Assembly (NCBI GenBank): GCA_028551475.1
Contig: CM052359.1
Coordinates: 11,533,583-11,597,582, forward strand
Direction: 5' to 3'
Source of the DNA: Casuarina equisetifolia
Lineage: Eukaryota; Streptophyta; Magnoliopsida; Fagales; Casuarinaceae
Length of the DNA stretch: 64,000 bases
Each line of letters begins with the position of its first letter. Position 1 is the first letter of the stretch. Positions 32,501 through 43,587 of the stretch are shown piece by piece. The position numbers and the translations under genes are program-made. The notes under the pieces are model-generated. The model had not been told where the DNA came from, ran no database searches, and saw only the letters and a list, made by a program, of their open reading frames with translations.

Positions 32501-34520
32501 ACTAGTAATTCAATCCTTATCCTTCATATTTGCAACAGCTTTCAGCTTAATCAACCAAATTTAGTTTTTGAAACAACGGGTTCGAGGAAAAGTCTTAATG
32601 TATCTGCAGTAAAACAGAAACGAAGATACTCAAATGACTGCATTAGTGAACCCAATGCTGTTATGTTGAACACAGGTCTGTTTGTTCGTAAAGCTCAAAC
32701 AGGATGTGACTTGCGATTTCCTTCGTCTCAGTATGTTAAGATGTCACAGGGAGCTGAAGCTAGACAAATCCGTATCCGATTTCCACTGTGATTCTTGGCG
32801 AAAAGCTTGGAATATGTACTGTGAATTTGGAACAAAGGGAGTCAAACTTGAGCTTCGTCACCAAGGTGGCCACTGTTTCAAAGGAAGTAGCCTGCAAGCG
32901 ACTGCCTCATTCCATTGGAATGACTTGCTCAGAGCGCCTTCCCTAGCTTTGGAAAGAGAAGTTGCTCAACAAGCGAGAATTGTTGCTTCGATAACTCCAC
33001 CAGTTCAAGGACCATACTTGTTGAAATGTGTACCTGACCGAGTGACAGACGATTCAGGGGCGATGATATCAGATGTGATTCTCAGAATGAATAGCTATCG
33101 ACCTCAAGAAGGCCGTTGGTTGTCTCGTACAGTTCTCGATCATGCAGGGAGAGAGTGTTTTGTCGTTCGAATGAGGTAACTTTCGGAACCTCAACTTTAG
33201 TTCTCTGAAGAACAATTGAGATCCTCGGAGAGGATACTATTAAGTCTGTTACAAGCACAATTTGAATACGAATCGCAGAGTGGGAGGAGGGTTTTGGAGG
33301 AGAGGAGGTGAAAGTCCCACGGCCGTGAAATGGGAGGATAGGATTATAGAGATACGAGAAGGTTCGTGGTCTTATGTTGCTGGTTCCATTGGGAGAGCCC
33401 CAGGTGCATTTTCAATAATTTTTCACTTTTATCCTTTCTCAAAAAGGTTTACGAAATCTTGCCTCAATCAGTTGAATGAATGGTCTCATTCTCTCTGCAC
33501 CCAACTGGACTAAGTTGCCTAGTGCTACAAATGAAAGAGTTTCTTCTTTCTTCAAAAATCACAACAGTTTCTTAAGAAATCATATATGTAATTCCGGCTC
33601 TTCTGTTAACCATAAATAATCATCTTTGTATGTCTATGGAATCAAATTCTAAACATTTACGCGTCATTGTTGCCATCGAGTACAGAGAAAGTGGTTGGAA
33701 CGGCTACACCAAAAGAACCACCTGGACAATGGAAAGCAGCATGGAACTTTTCAAATGGAGATGAACTGATGATAGGATGGGAATCATTAGCGTCTATATC
33801 CGGCCTGACTTTTTGTCTGGGAAATCAAATATCTCAAGAACCCCCCTCGGTAAGGGCGAAATTTAGTTCTTTTACGCTTAGAATCATGTGCATGTAAACA
33901 ATTTTGGATGCATTAGCACAATTTTGACAATAATCAATCATTTGAGACAGGTGAAGCTATTAAAAGGGCGAAAAATGCAGTATAAAGTAAGGAACACCAA
34001 GTCAGAAAGAAAGAATGAAGAAAGAAGTGAAGAAGAAGAAGAAGAAGAAGAAGAAGAAGAACGGGCAAAAAAAGAAAAAGAGGATGATGAAGAGGAGGAA
34101 GGGTTTCTAACGCTTGTTAGGTTCACAGAGGAGAACCCAACAGGAAGAGCTACGGCTCTTTTGAATTGGAAGCTGTTGGTGGTTGAATTGTTGCCGGAAG
34201 AGGATGCAGTATTGGGACTCCTTTTATGCATTTCGATACTGAGAAGTGTATCGACGATGAAAAGGGAGGATCTAGGATGCTTGCTTACCAGGAGAAGATT
34301 AAAGGAAGCAAAGCTTGGAGCAAGAAATTGGGGTTCTGTAATATTGCATCCTTCTGCATGTTCATCATCTCTCTTTTCACCTTATCTTCAACCTTGGTAT
34401 TGGAACGCCAAGGCAGTGATGGGATCAGATGGATCAGATCATATCACGAGGCAACCGGCTTTTAAATACTCCCCAGCGGAGGGCACTGATAATTTGTACA
34501 AGCAAGGGATAACAACATGA
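29546..34520 (+). CDS. DUF1399 / glycine-rich-domain-like protein, complete, 8 exons
   Basis: Exons are 29546-29742, 29828-29945, 30178-30558, 31061-31333, 32676-33175, 33279-33403, 33686-33849 and 33951-34520 (TGA). The total is 2328 nt, or 775 residues, all junctions GT..AG and in phase. The N-terminal half carries the DUF1399/GRDP repeats: YDELWMPLVSD, LDVEWVWFCHTLNPVSYRQY, SRLVPASDILLMWLTHQSYP. The middle has FHCDSWRKAWNMYCEFGTKG and the C-terminal part the conserved VGGGFWRRGGE and SWSYVAGSIGRAPEKVVG blocks. The last exon encodes a run of ten or so glutamates (GAA repeats near 34030-34060), then FTEENPTGRATALLNWKLL and LQPWYWNAKAV. Arabidopsis relatives of the GRDP type affect growth, auxin or stress responses; the biochemical role here is unknown. 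A start at 29508 hits a stop at once, so the ATG at 29546 is used. Confidence 0.92.
30877..30903 (+). repeat. (AAAT)n microsatellite in intron 3 of the DUF1399 gene
   Basis: About six AAAT units lie 160 bp upstream of the 31061 acceptor. Confidence 0.9.
31768..32021 (+). repeat. Four spaced copies of a 29-bp repeat in intron 4 of the DUF1399 gene
   Basis: The unit, close to 'gttccatcaaagaagaaagg' plus 'aatttctgc', starts at 31768, 31833, 31908 and 31993. The first three are nearly identical; the fourth has several changes. Spacing grows 65, 75, 85 bp. Between copies 1-2 and 3-4 other words also recur ('cagaaacttttc' and 'atcaaaagttttcc'). This is an internal duplication array of unknown origin. 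Confidence 0.85.
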
Positions 34521-37376
34521 GGGGACGAACAGTTTTGTTTCTTTTGTTTTTACATTATACAGAATCATAAATCATAAAGAGTGTCTGTTTGTTTTTACAT
34601 TGTGTTCGTCTTGTTTCATCCCAACAGAACCAAAGATTCTTCGATCTGCATGCAAACGGGTAAAACGCTGTTAAATGTTTGACTTTGTTGACAATTCATT
34701 GCAAAATTCGTTAAAAATCAGAACGAGAATAACATAAAACTTGTGCTATGAGGAAAACTTGAATTCCTTGAAAGTACGAAGGAATCGTTAAGGAAATACG
34801 ACTACTTTACTTAATCAAACAGAGTTTACAGTAAAAAATACTCATAAAACATCATAAAACAGGTCTTACAGACTCCAAAACTTACGGTTACACAAAAACT
34901 TTTCGACAAAACAACACTGACTCACTAATAGAAGACTCAAATCAAAAGATTTCAAGAGATATTCAAGGATTACAAGACTACTGCAATAACCTACGATTAC
35001 CTCGTTTGGAAATGCAGTAAATGACGTAGAAAAATGAAACAACAATTGACAAATGAAATAAAGATTATGCATGTTGAAAGGCTTAATTTAAGAGTTAGTT
35101 CATGAATTAGAAATATCTCTTTAATTTAAATTTCACATTAGAATTACTTCTTTCTAATGTAGGACTCATAACCTCAACACCCTTGCATAATAGGAGATAA
35201 TCTAGATGCTAGCGATGCCAAGAAGAAATGAGATTGGAGTATGGTATAACTTGATTTATAATATCATGTAAGATTATAAAGATTTAACTTAAAATCCTAA
35301 AATATTAAGTGGATGAATTCATTGATTTATAAATTATTTTTTAAGTTGTTATGTTTCTTTTGTATAACTTAACACACCTCTTCACCTTAAATATGGGATA
35401 ACACTTTTCTTAGGAATCTTTATCTAACAGTGAATAAGTGAAAGATTAAACTTAAGTTTTCAATAAATTTCTTAGCAATGTAAGACAATTATATATTGTT
35501 TATTTAACACACCTCCTCATCACAAGGGGTCAACTCAAATTATAATCTAATGAGACTTTTTACATAAATTCTAGGCTTACCCATATTCATAGGAATACTA
35601 AGGGAGAACCTATGTTGATATCATCTTAAAAGATTCATTATGTAATTTTAAAAGTCAACTCAAGAGTTAATAAAATTTATTATCATATACATAAGAATCT
35701 TAATATATTTATTACTAATATGAGATTTATTGATTATATTTTAATATGTCCTCTCATTATCATGATTGAACCATCGTAATGTCACATTATATGACTAATG
35801 CATGGGTTCAAAGCAATAAAAATTTAAAAGAATGATAATAGATATTTTAACTTTAATATTATACTAAAAGGCTCAAATGACCAATGATCTCCAACCAAAA
35901 AGGCTAAACTTATCTTGCTACTTTTTGCAACCTTTTGCTTCAATACTCAATCTACCTTTTTCCAAAATCAGCCAGGTGCATGAGATAACACTCATGTGCA
36001 TAAAGCCCATAACCCAAAATGATTTGTGACGAAATACGTCACCTCTAATACAAACCATGCAGTCCATATTCTATTACAAGGGGATGGTTAAAAAATGGTC
36101 TAAAACTTTTTTATATTACATATATTTTGTTTGAACATTTCTACAGCATATACTTTTGAAACCAGTGCGACGGAGAAGTTAATGGTGCGTGGCTGCGCTT
36201 CCGAAGCCCAATTCACATCAAGTTTTCTGTTTGCTAGGCTGAATAGCCGAACTCTTTGACCATGCACTTCGTGTAAAGGTCTTGGAGGACTTCATACCAT
36301 TGACTTCCTGATTGTACAAATCTATTAGCACAACAACCGCAGATTCTTTGATTCGTCGAACTGATTACTGCTGAATTATCAAGCAAAAATCCAAGCGAAG
36401 ATCGGAAATATTCAAAGTTTTCGGATTTTTACACTCTTAAGAAGATTGATTTAAATTAATCCTTTTTTCTTTTTTCCAAGTGGCTGCTGCAAAGTACTGA
36501 TAAACCAAACAAAAAAAAGGGGTAAAAGAAGCAAATCATGGGCCGTGAACCAAGGATAAGCAAACAATCTCATTTTCACTTGTGCAAATTAAAAGTTTTA
36601 TTCCATCTAAAGTCAGAAATATAATAAGAGAAAAAAAAAAAAAAAAGGTTACAGAGCTCAAGTGTAAAAAAAAAAATAAAAAAGCTTGAAAGCATATGTA
36701 CACGTGGCTGTGGTCCCCACAACCTTCCAGTCCAGTGAATTGGGTTGGCTTATCATATGCCCTTTCATCTCCTCCACTGTCCAACATAACAAAGATAGGT
36801 ACGGTTTTTGTAATCTGGTGGGCCCCCGACCGGCACCGTACTGAAATGTACTAGATTACTTTTGAAAGCTCCGTTTCCTCGAAGTTTCGGTGTTCAGCCC
36901 TCCACCGTAACTTGCAACCTTGTCCTTCCCGACGACGGTCGAGAACCGTGCATCACGATTTTTATACCTCTACAACATGGATTAATGACATTTTTATAAT
37001 AATTTTAAATAATATATAATCAAGAATTCTGCAGTATCGTTATTATGATTTTAATTTAGTGATGAACATTGACTTTTTCAACCGAGTTTTAATCATTCTA
37101 GACCGTTGATCGGTCGTCAGAAGTCTCTTTGGTTGCTACCACTTAATCAACCTTTTTTATTCTTGACAACGTTGGGGTGATAAGATAAGAACGTTGTAGA
37201 AATTGACGGCTGGAGATAGCAGATAAAAGAAACTGGAGTATGTCAGAGATCTAGTGGCTTGGATGGATCAAATTTACAAATGGTCAATCCCTGATTCGAT
37301 GCATTTCATGAATCGAGTCCCTTCTATTCAATAGGTGGGCAAAATGGGCACGTCCGTACCTGACCATATCTCTCTC

Positions 37377-37379
<3 letters not shown>
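34521..37379. other. Intergenic, mostly AT-rich; one degenerate LTR-like repeat
   Basis: No gene is supported in this 2.9-kb gap between convergent transcription from the left and the FBL3 promoter on the right. Positions 35280-35660 hold a decayed repeat related to 600-930 (shared 'gaaagattaaacttaa', 'ttgatatcatctta' and 'cacacctcctcatca'). A-runs at 36631-36646 and 36667-36683 are simple sequence. Confidence 0.5.

Positions 37380-37411
<32 letters not shown>
37380..37411 (+). repeat. (CT)n microsatellite in the FBL3 5' region
   Basis: About fifteen CT units lie 297-328 bp upstream of the FBL3 start codon, probably within the 5' leader or core promoter. Such CT tracts are common near plant transcription starts. 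Confidence 0.9.
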
Positions 37412-37413
<2 letters not shown>

Positions 37414-37707
37414 GCTACTCTGCAAGTCTGGGGCCTAACCAGACTCCGATTTACTTCAGCAGCCAGAAGACGCCGGGATGCCTTGATAATAATCTGTACG
37501 CATTGAAACCTGCTGATTCTCACCAAGATCCACCCATCGCTGTTTTCGCTTCTTGTCGTTCCCCGCCTGAACACGCGAGCCCCAATCCTGAATTTCACCA
37601 TAGAAGAAAAGATCTGAACGAAAACCTCACTTTTTACGAGGTAAAGCGAAAACCGTTATCTTTCACGAACAACGCAACCCCTTGGGACTGTTTTCAAGGA
37701 TTTGTAA

Positions 37708-38728
37708 ATGTCGTCGATTTCAATGCTTTCTGCATTAACAGAAGACCTGCTGGCCCGAGTATACACCAAACTCAGCTCCGAGAAGGAGCGTAAGACGTGG
37801 AGGCTCGTCTGCAAGGACTTCCTCCGAGTCGAATCGGTGAGCCGTCGGTCCCTCCGAATCCTCCGTCTGGAGTTCCTGCAGAGACTGCTTTCCAAGTACT
37901 CAAACCTCGACTCCTTCGATCTATCAGCCTGCCCGCGCATCGAGGACGGGACCATCTCGGTCATACTGTCCTGGCCCGAGTCACTGAATTGGACTCTCTG
38001 CGTGACTCGGCTCTCGCTGAGTCGAGCAACCGGGTTGAGATTCTCTGGGTTGGAGATGCTGGTACGTGCCTGTCCTTGTCTGGAGGCACTGGACGTGTGC
38101 TACTGTTGGCAGTACGGCGACAGGGAGGCCTCTGCGATATCCTGCGCCAAAGGGTTAAGGGAGCTGAGGATGGACAAGTGCGTGGGAGTTAGTGATGTTG
38201 GTTTGGCGAAGATTGCGGTTGGGTGTGGGAAGCTGGAGATGCTGAGCTTGAAGTGGTGCATGGAGATATCTGATCTGGGTATAGATCTTTTGTGCAAGAA
38301 GTGCATGGGCTTGAAGGCTCTCGATGTGTCGTACCTAAAGGTTAGAGCTTCTCTCTCTTCGCTCGCTCTCTTTCATTGTTTGAATATCTGGGTTGGCGTG
38401 AAAATTTGGGTAATGAGATTGAAACAGGACTTAATTTTGGAGTTAAAAAATTCAAAGTTACTTCATAATCTGGTACATGGGCGATTTTTGTTTTTAGAAT
38501 GAAAACGATGGAATTCATGGCTTCATACGGAGATTCGAAATCGAGATGATTGAGGCTAAAGTTAACAAGTGGGTGGACTTCAATTTCACATTTTGTTCTT
38601 TGCGTTGCTTTTATATTTTCAGTTCATCAAGTTCATTCTCCTTTAGAGGCTGGTGGATGCTGGTTTGGCTGAGAGAAATGGAGGAAAAGAAAAGAAGTTG
38701 GACGTTTATTTTTCTGAGAATCAGAGAG

Positions 38729-38787
<59 letters not shown>

Positions 38788-41700
38788 CGTGCCTGGTGCC
38801 ACTTTTCTTTTAGAATGTATCTCTTTTAGGAAAGTAAAGCATTTTTTTTTTCTGGATTTTATTATTGTTTATATACTTTTTGCTCTTTCTTTTATTATTC
38901 TTCCACTTTTTAGCTTTCTAAATGTGTTATATTTCAAGGGTTTTCTCCTTGTCTTTCGTATCACTAAAAGCTCTGTGCAGTTGGTACTAGGGCTAATATT
39001 TTCCTTTTTTTTGGCCCCCTTCAAATGTTAAGCATTTAGTTAGTGTTCTTTCTGAGCCAGGACCAAACTCTTCTTTTGAGGATGATTGGGCCCGCAGTGG
39101 TAGAAGACCTGGTGAATCGGGTGTACTACTTCCCAACCCTTGAGGACCTTGCTTCTGTTATGATTTTTCTTACTTTCTCCATCGGAAGAAATTGATATTA
39201 TAGAGAATCTCAAACCCGTCACTCAACAAATCCACTCGTTATCAAAATTTTCAGTGGTCTCCTTTCTTTTTTTGTTTTTTTTTCCCTTCCTCGAAGTACT
39301 GCAATATTCTTCTTCCACTGTATCAGTTCTGATGCTGAGAAAGCGGTACAACAACAGTTAACGAGTTGAAGTCTTAATTGCTAGATCCTTATGGTTTGTC
39401 TGCCCCAGCAAGGGCAGTGCGACCATTTGGTTGAGTTGAGGTTCGATCATCGTATTTTGGTCACCAAACAGCATCCTAGATATAGATCGAAAAATCTGTT
39501 CTATTCTTTGTTTTGTCAACAACCAAACGGATTTTCGAAATGATTTGCTTGTGAAATATGATGCTTATCACTTGCCAAAGAAATATGATGCATACCTTGG
39601 TTTCAGGTTACGCATGAATCTCTGCGTTCAATTGCTTCTCTGCGGAAACTGGAGTATTTAGCTATCGTGGGGTGCCCTTCAGTAGGTCCTTTTGGGTTAC
39701 AGTTTTTGGAAAATACATGCCCATTGCTACAGGTGAAATATTTTATAGTTGGGTTGAATATCTTACAGATGCGTGGATGACATTTGTAATGATTGATTGC
39801 AATGCAAACTGTGTAATTTTCGAGGGTGCAGGTGATTGATGTTTCGAGGTGTGATCTTGTCAGTTCCTCGGGTTTAATGTCTTTAGTTAGAGGACATAGT
39901 GGTCTTCTGCAGCTCAATGCTGGATACTGTTTTCCAGTGAGTGAATTTCACAGATCTTTGGTGCACGTAACTGGTTCCACTTATTTTTCTTTCTGCAAGC
40001 ATTGTTCTTAGGACTGATATTATCGACTTACGTACAGGAGCTGCCAGCAACGGCTCTCCACTGCCTGAAGGACTTGAAGCATCTGAACGCAATAAGAATC
40101 GATGGGACTCAAGTTTCTGAGTTTAGCTTGCAGATTATCAGCACCAATTGCAAGTCGTTGGTGGAAATTGGGTTGAGCAAATGTGGGGTGACAAACAAGG
40201 GGATCATGCAGCTTGTGTCTGGCTGTGTGGATTTGAAGATCGTCAATCTAACGTGTTGCCACACTCTCACTGATGCAGCTCTTTCTGCTTTAGCAAACTC
40301 TTGCAGGAACCTTGTGTGTCTTAAGGTAGAGTCTTGTGATATGGTTACTGAGAAAAGTCTCGATCAGCTTGGATCCTATTGCTTGCAACTCAAGGAGCTT
40401 GATCTGACTGATTGCTGTGGAGTAAATGATGAAGGCAAGTTTTGAAGTTATGCCAGACGAGTGTTCAAATATGTTGACACACGCCCATTCAAATTATCTC
40501 AGAAACCTCAGTGTAATGCTCTTCATATTTGCAGGGCTGAAATATTTGTCCAGATGTTCAGAACTCTCATGCTTGAAATTAGGACTATGCGTAAACATAA
40601 CAAACAAGGGATTGGCTTACATTGCTCGTAGTTGCACAAAAATTATTGAACTTGATTTATACCGGTAAATCTAAGCCCATCAGTCAGTTTGATTTTGTGC
40701 TGAGATTGACAGCATAATTAAGTTGAACTCACAAATTGATCTTCCTGGTATTTTGGTTGTAGCTGTACAGGTGTAGGAGATGATGGCTTAGCTGTTTTAT
40801 CTACTGGCTGCAAGAAGATGACAAAGCTGAATTTGTCATACTGCAGTGGGCTTACGGACAGGGGGATGCAATATATCGGCCATTTTGAGGACCTCTCTGA
40901 ACTGGAGATGCGTGGACTTGTCAACATCACAAGTACGGGTTTGACGGCAATTGCAGCTGGGTGTCAGAGTCTATCAGATTTAGATTTGAAACATTGTAAC
41001 AAGATTGATGACTCAGGCTTCTGGGCACTTGGCTACTACTCACGGAATATACGACAGGTATGGTTTCCTTAGTCTTGAATTGGAACAAGGGCGATGGATT
41101 AAAAACTATTCTCAACCAACGTAACCTTCAAGCTTATTGCCATCTATCGCTGGTGTCTAAGATTAGGAGGAGTCTGTTGGAATTAGAAACGAAAATTGCA
41201 TGGTAATACATGTAAAGCTATGAAGAATGTACCATCGGCGTTTCATTATTTTGGTCTTGCATTTTCGAGGTGTTTACAAGACTCCATTATTTCCTGTTCT
41301 TTCTCTTCAATTGCTTGTATCTTTCTAGCTTGTGTTGAAAACAAATTTGGTTTGGAAAGGGAGAGGAAATGATGTAGGGCTATCAGAGGGAAAGATGACA
41401 TGAGAATGACTAACCTACAAGATGTGTAAGCCACAAGGGACGGGTAGCTTCCGTTTTGTTTTAGTGTCACATGTAATACTGTACATGTAATCAAATAAGA
41501 CAAATAGCCACCAATTTCTCTTTAGGAGTTTGCTTTTTCCTTGAAAACCATGAGGGATCCGTACTCCTTTGGTAGAGTTGATAGCTGTCACCTCCCACAA
41601 GAGATTCAGACCTCTACTTTAAGTTTTCTCGAGAGCAAAACTTACATGCCTGAGTTTGCAGTGGGTTCTTCTCTTTTCATATTTTCAAATTTTCAAACTT

Positions 41701-42712
41701 CAGTAACATTCCTGTTGGATTTTAGTTTGGAGGGCCCTTTCATCCTTAAAAACCGGCTATAAGAATGTGGAGAGCCTCCCCTTATATGCTCATACTTTTT
41801 GTCTTCTTTGCCTGATGTGGAGTGTGTTTTTAACACTTCTTATGTCAGGCCTTGAGTTAGGCTAATTAGTAAATACCTAACCCAATTATATTAGCTTCAT
41901 TGGGCTTTTTACTATTAGTTTTGGCCCAGCCACAATAGGCTTTAATACCAGTGTTAGATTTTAACTTGGACGGGCTCACAATCTTTAAACATCAATCATA
42001 AGAACGTAGAGAACTTTTCCTTATATGCTTACACTTTTTGTCTTCTTTGCTCAATGTGGGAGTGCGTTTCCAACAATTCCCCAGAATTCTTATGTAACCA
42101 TTATCTCTAGCAATCCTCCTCATGAATCTCAAGTTAAATGAGAAAACGAAAAAAGATTTTTCTCATCAACTACAGGACCCACTTTCTGTATATCTTCCTT
42201 CTGGAGCATGTGAACTATATTTGCTACATATTTCAGTAAGACAGCAGTGAAAAATACAGCAGTCTGGAAATCGAAAGCGAGTGTTGTAAGAAATCGTTCA
42301 AGTCACATTTCTTCCTTTGTCTACTAAGTATCTGTTGTCAAAATGTATGGCGTTCATATCTGTATTTAGATTTATAAGGCACCTGTAAAGTTTTACTTTT
42401 TAGAATTACAATGGTTTTGGATCTTGAAAGAAGGGTCTTTAACTCAATCCATATCAATGGTGGCAGATAAATATGAGCTATTGCGCTGTCTCAGATGTGG
42501 GGCTGTGCATGGTGATGGGAAACCTGACATGTCTACTGGATGCCAAGCTGGTGCACCTCACGAGAGTCACGGTAAAAGGGTTTGAGCTGGCACTCAGGAC
42601 CTGCTCTACAAGAATCAGAAAGGTTAAGTTAATTAGCCCGCTCAGATTCTTGCTTTCTTCAGAGATACTTGAGACTCTGCAGGCAAGAGGATGCAAAATA
42701 AGATGGGATTGA
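37708..42712 (+). CDS. FBL3: F-box/leucine-rich-repeat protein, FBL3 type, complete, 7 exons
   Basis: Exons are 37708-38340, 39607-39732, 39832-39936, 40038-40434, 40535-40664, 40763-41057 and 42467-42712 (TGA). The total is 1932 nt, or 643 residues, all in phase. The N-terminal F-box (LTEDLLARVYTKLSSEKER, then KTWRLVCKDFLRVES) would recruit SKP1. The rest is a continuous series of cysteine-containing LRRs, e.g. LEMLSLKWCMEISDLGIDLL, LKELDLTDCCGVNDEGL and LSDLDLKHCNKIDDSGFWAL. The C-terminus RFLLSSEILETLQARGC is characteristic of Arabidopsis F-box/LRR-repeat protein 3. Role: substrate receptor of an SCF ubiquitin ligase; the substrate is unknown. Exon 4 must end at 40434 and use a GC donor (AAG|GCAAGT) to keep frame. 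The 1.4-kb last intron hosts a complete TRIM element. Confidence 0.94.
38732..38781 (+). repeat. (AG)n microsatellite in FBL3 intron 1
   Basis: 25 AG units, the longest simple repeat in the window. Confidence 0.95.
41713..42075 (-). mobile_element. Complete TRIM (miniature LTR retrotransposon) in FBL3 intron 6
   Basis: Two direct LTRs, 41713-41835 (TGTTGG..TTAACA, 123 bp) and 41952-42075 (TGTTAG..CCAACA, 124 bp), flank a 116-bp internal part with no coding capacity. The element is bounded by a perfect 5-bp target duplication, ATTCC at 41708-41712 and 42076-42080. On the minus strand, one base after the 5' LTR (right copy), is TGGTATTAAAGCC (complement of 41938-41950), 11 of 13 matches to the initiator-Met PBS. 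A short purine stretch (AAGAAG) precedes the 3' LTR. These are all the hallmarks of a terminal-repeat retrotransposon in miniature. LTR divergence (about 25-30% by eye) marks it as old. It is spliced out with the intron. Confidence 0.88.
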
Positions 42713-43587
42713 AAGTTACATCTCAAAAGCATATTTGCAAGTCGGAAACAGGCTTCGATCATGGGTTTTCTTGAGAATCTTGCCGATTCCCTACTTCTCA
42801 ATGAGGTAAAGGGTTTCCCCAAAAGGTTGGGTTTCTATGTTGCTCAATAAGCTAATACTGAAACGGCATGTCATAGCCATCTATTTTGACCTTTTGGTGC
42901 TTGTATGTATGCATGTTTTGATTCTTCGCCTCCTTCGCTTTTCTCCCTTGTTTTTTTTTCGTCTGTAGTACTAGACCTTGCTCAATGGCGAGGTTAGAGC
43001 ATATGGGTCTAATATGCTTTCCAGTTATGAATTTGAGTTTAATCGAGTAACATTACCACGGTTACGTCAAAAAGAGTTTTGCTTTCCTCTTTTTTTTATT
43101 TCGTAGTTTTATGAGGCATTATGAGAATAATTTAGTTCTGCTGGTCCCAGTCAGCATGCAATGGCATGAGGTGGTTTGCTTAAGTTATTATATCCTCCCT
43201 GCTTAGTGCTGTCTAAGATTCTTTTAGTTCATAACAATGTGGACTCGGTTTGGGTTTTAACACTGTGCTTGACCGGAATTCTCGAAAAGGATGGTCTAAA
43301 GCAAGAATCCATTGATTATGCAAGCAACAAGCTGCACGCAATACAGAATCCCCATTAGAGAAGCATTCTACTTGGCAGCAGGACAAAATATAAGGAATAT
43401 ATGAAACCATGCCCTTGAAAGAAAGCACAAGTGCTTGAACTTTGCCTGGGGAAAACGCGTAAAAGAAAGTAACTTTAAGATACTTTGAAAGCAAAGTATC
43501 CCGCATGCATTCAGTAGGTTAAAAGGGGGGTTACTCTTTCTTTTGCAGACTGACCATAAACATCTCTTTCTATTTCCTTTGTGAAGC
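42713..43587. other. FBL3 3' region and pectinesterase promoter
   Basis: This 875-bp spacer lies between two plus-strand genes. It must contain the FBL3 3' UTR and the pectinesterase promoter. No reading frame, clear TATA box or repeat can be assigned with confidence. Confidence 0.5.

Noticed and set aside
37380-37411. CT tract as part of a CRISPR-like or regulatory array
   Set aside because: It is a simple dinucleotide repeat without spacers; such arrays are not expected in a plant nuclear genome.
37335-37793. 152-codon frame overlapping the FBL3 5' region
   Set aside because: It includes the CT microsatellite as an SLSLSL run, overlaps FBL3 exon 1 in another frame and resembles no protein.
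38546-39031. 161-codon plus-strand frame with an RERERE run in FBL3 intron 1
   Set aside because: It is the (AG)n microsatellite plus T-rich intron sequence; splicing on either side is well supported.
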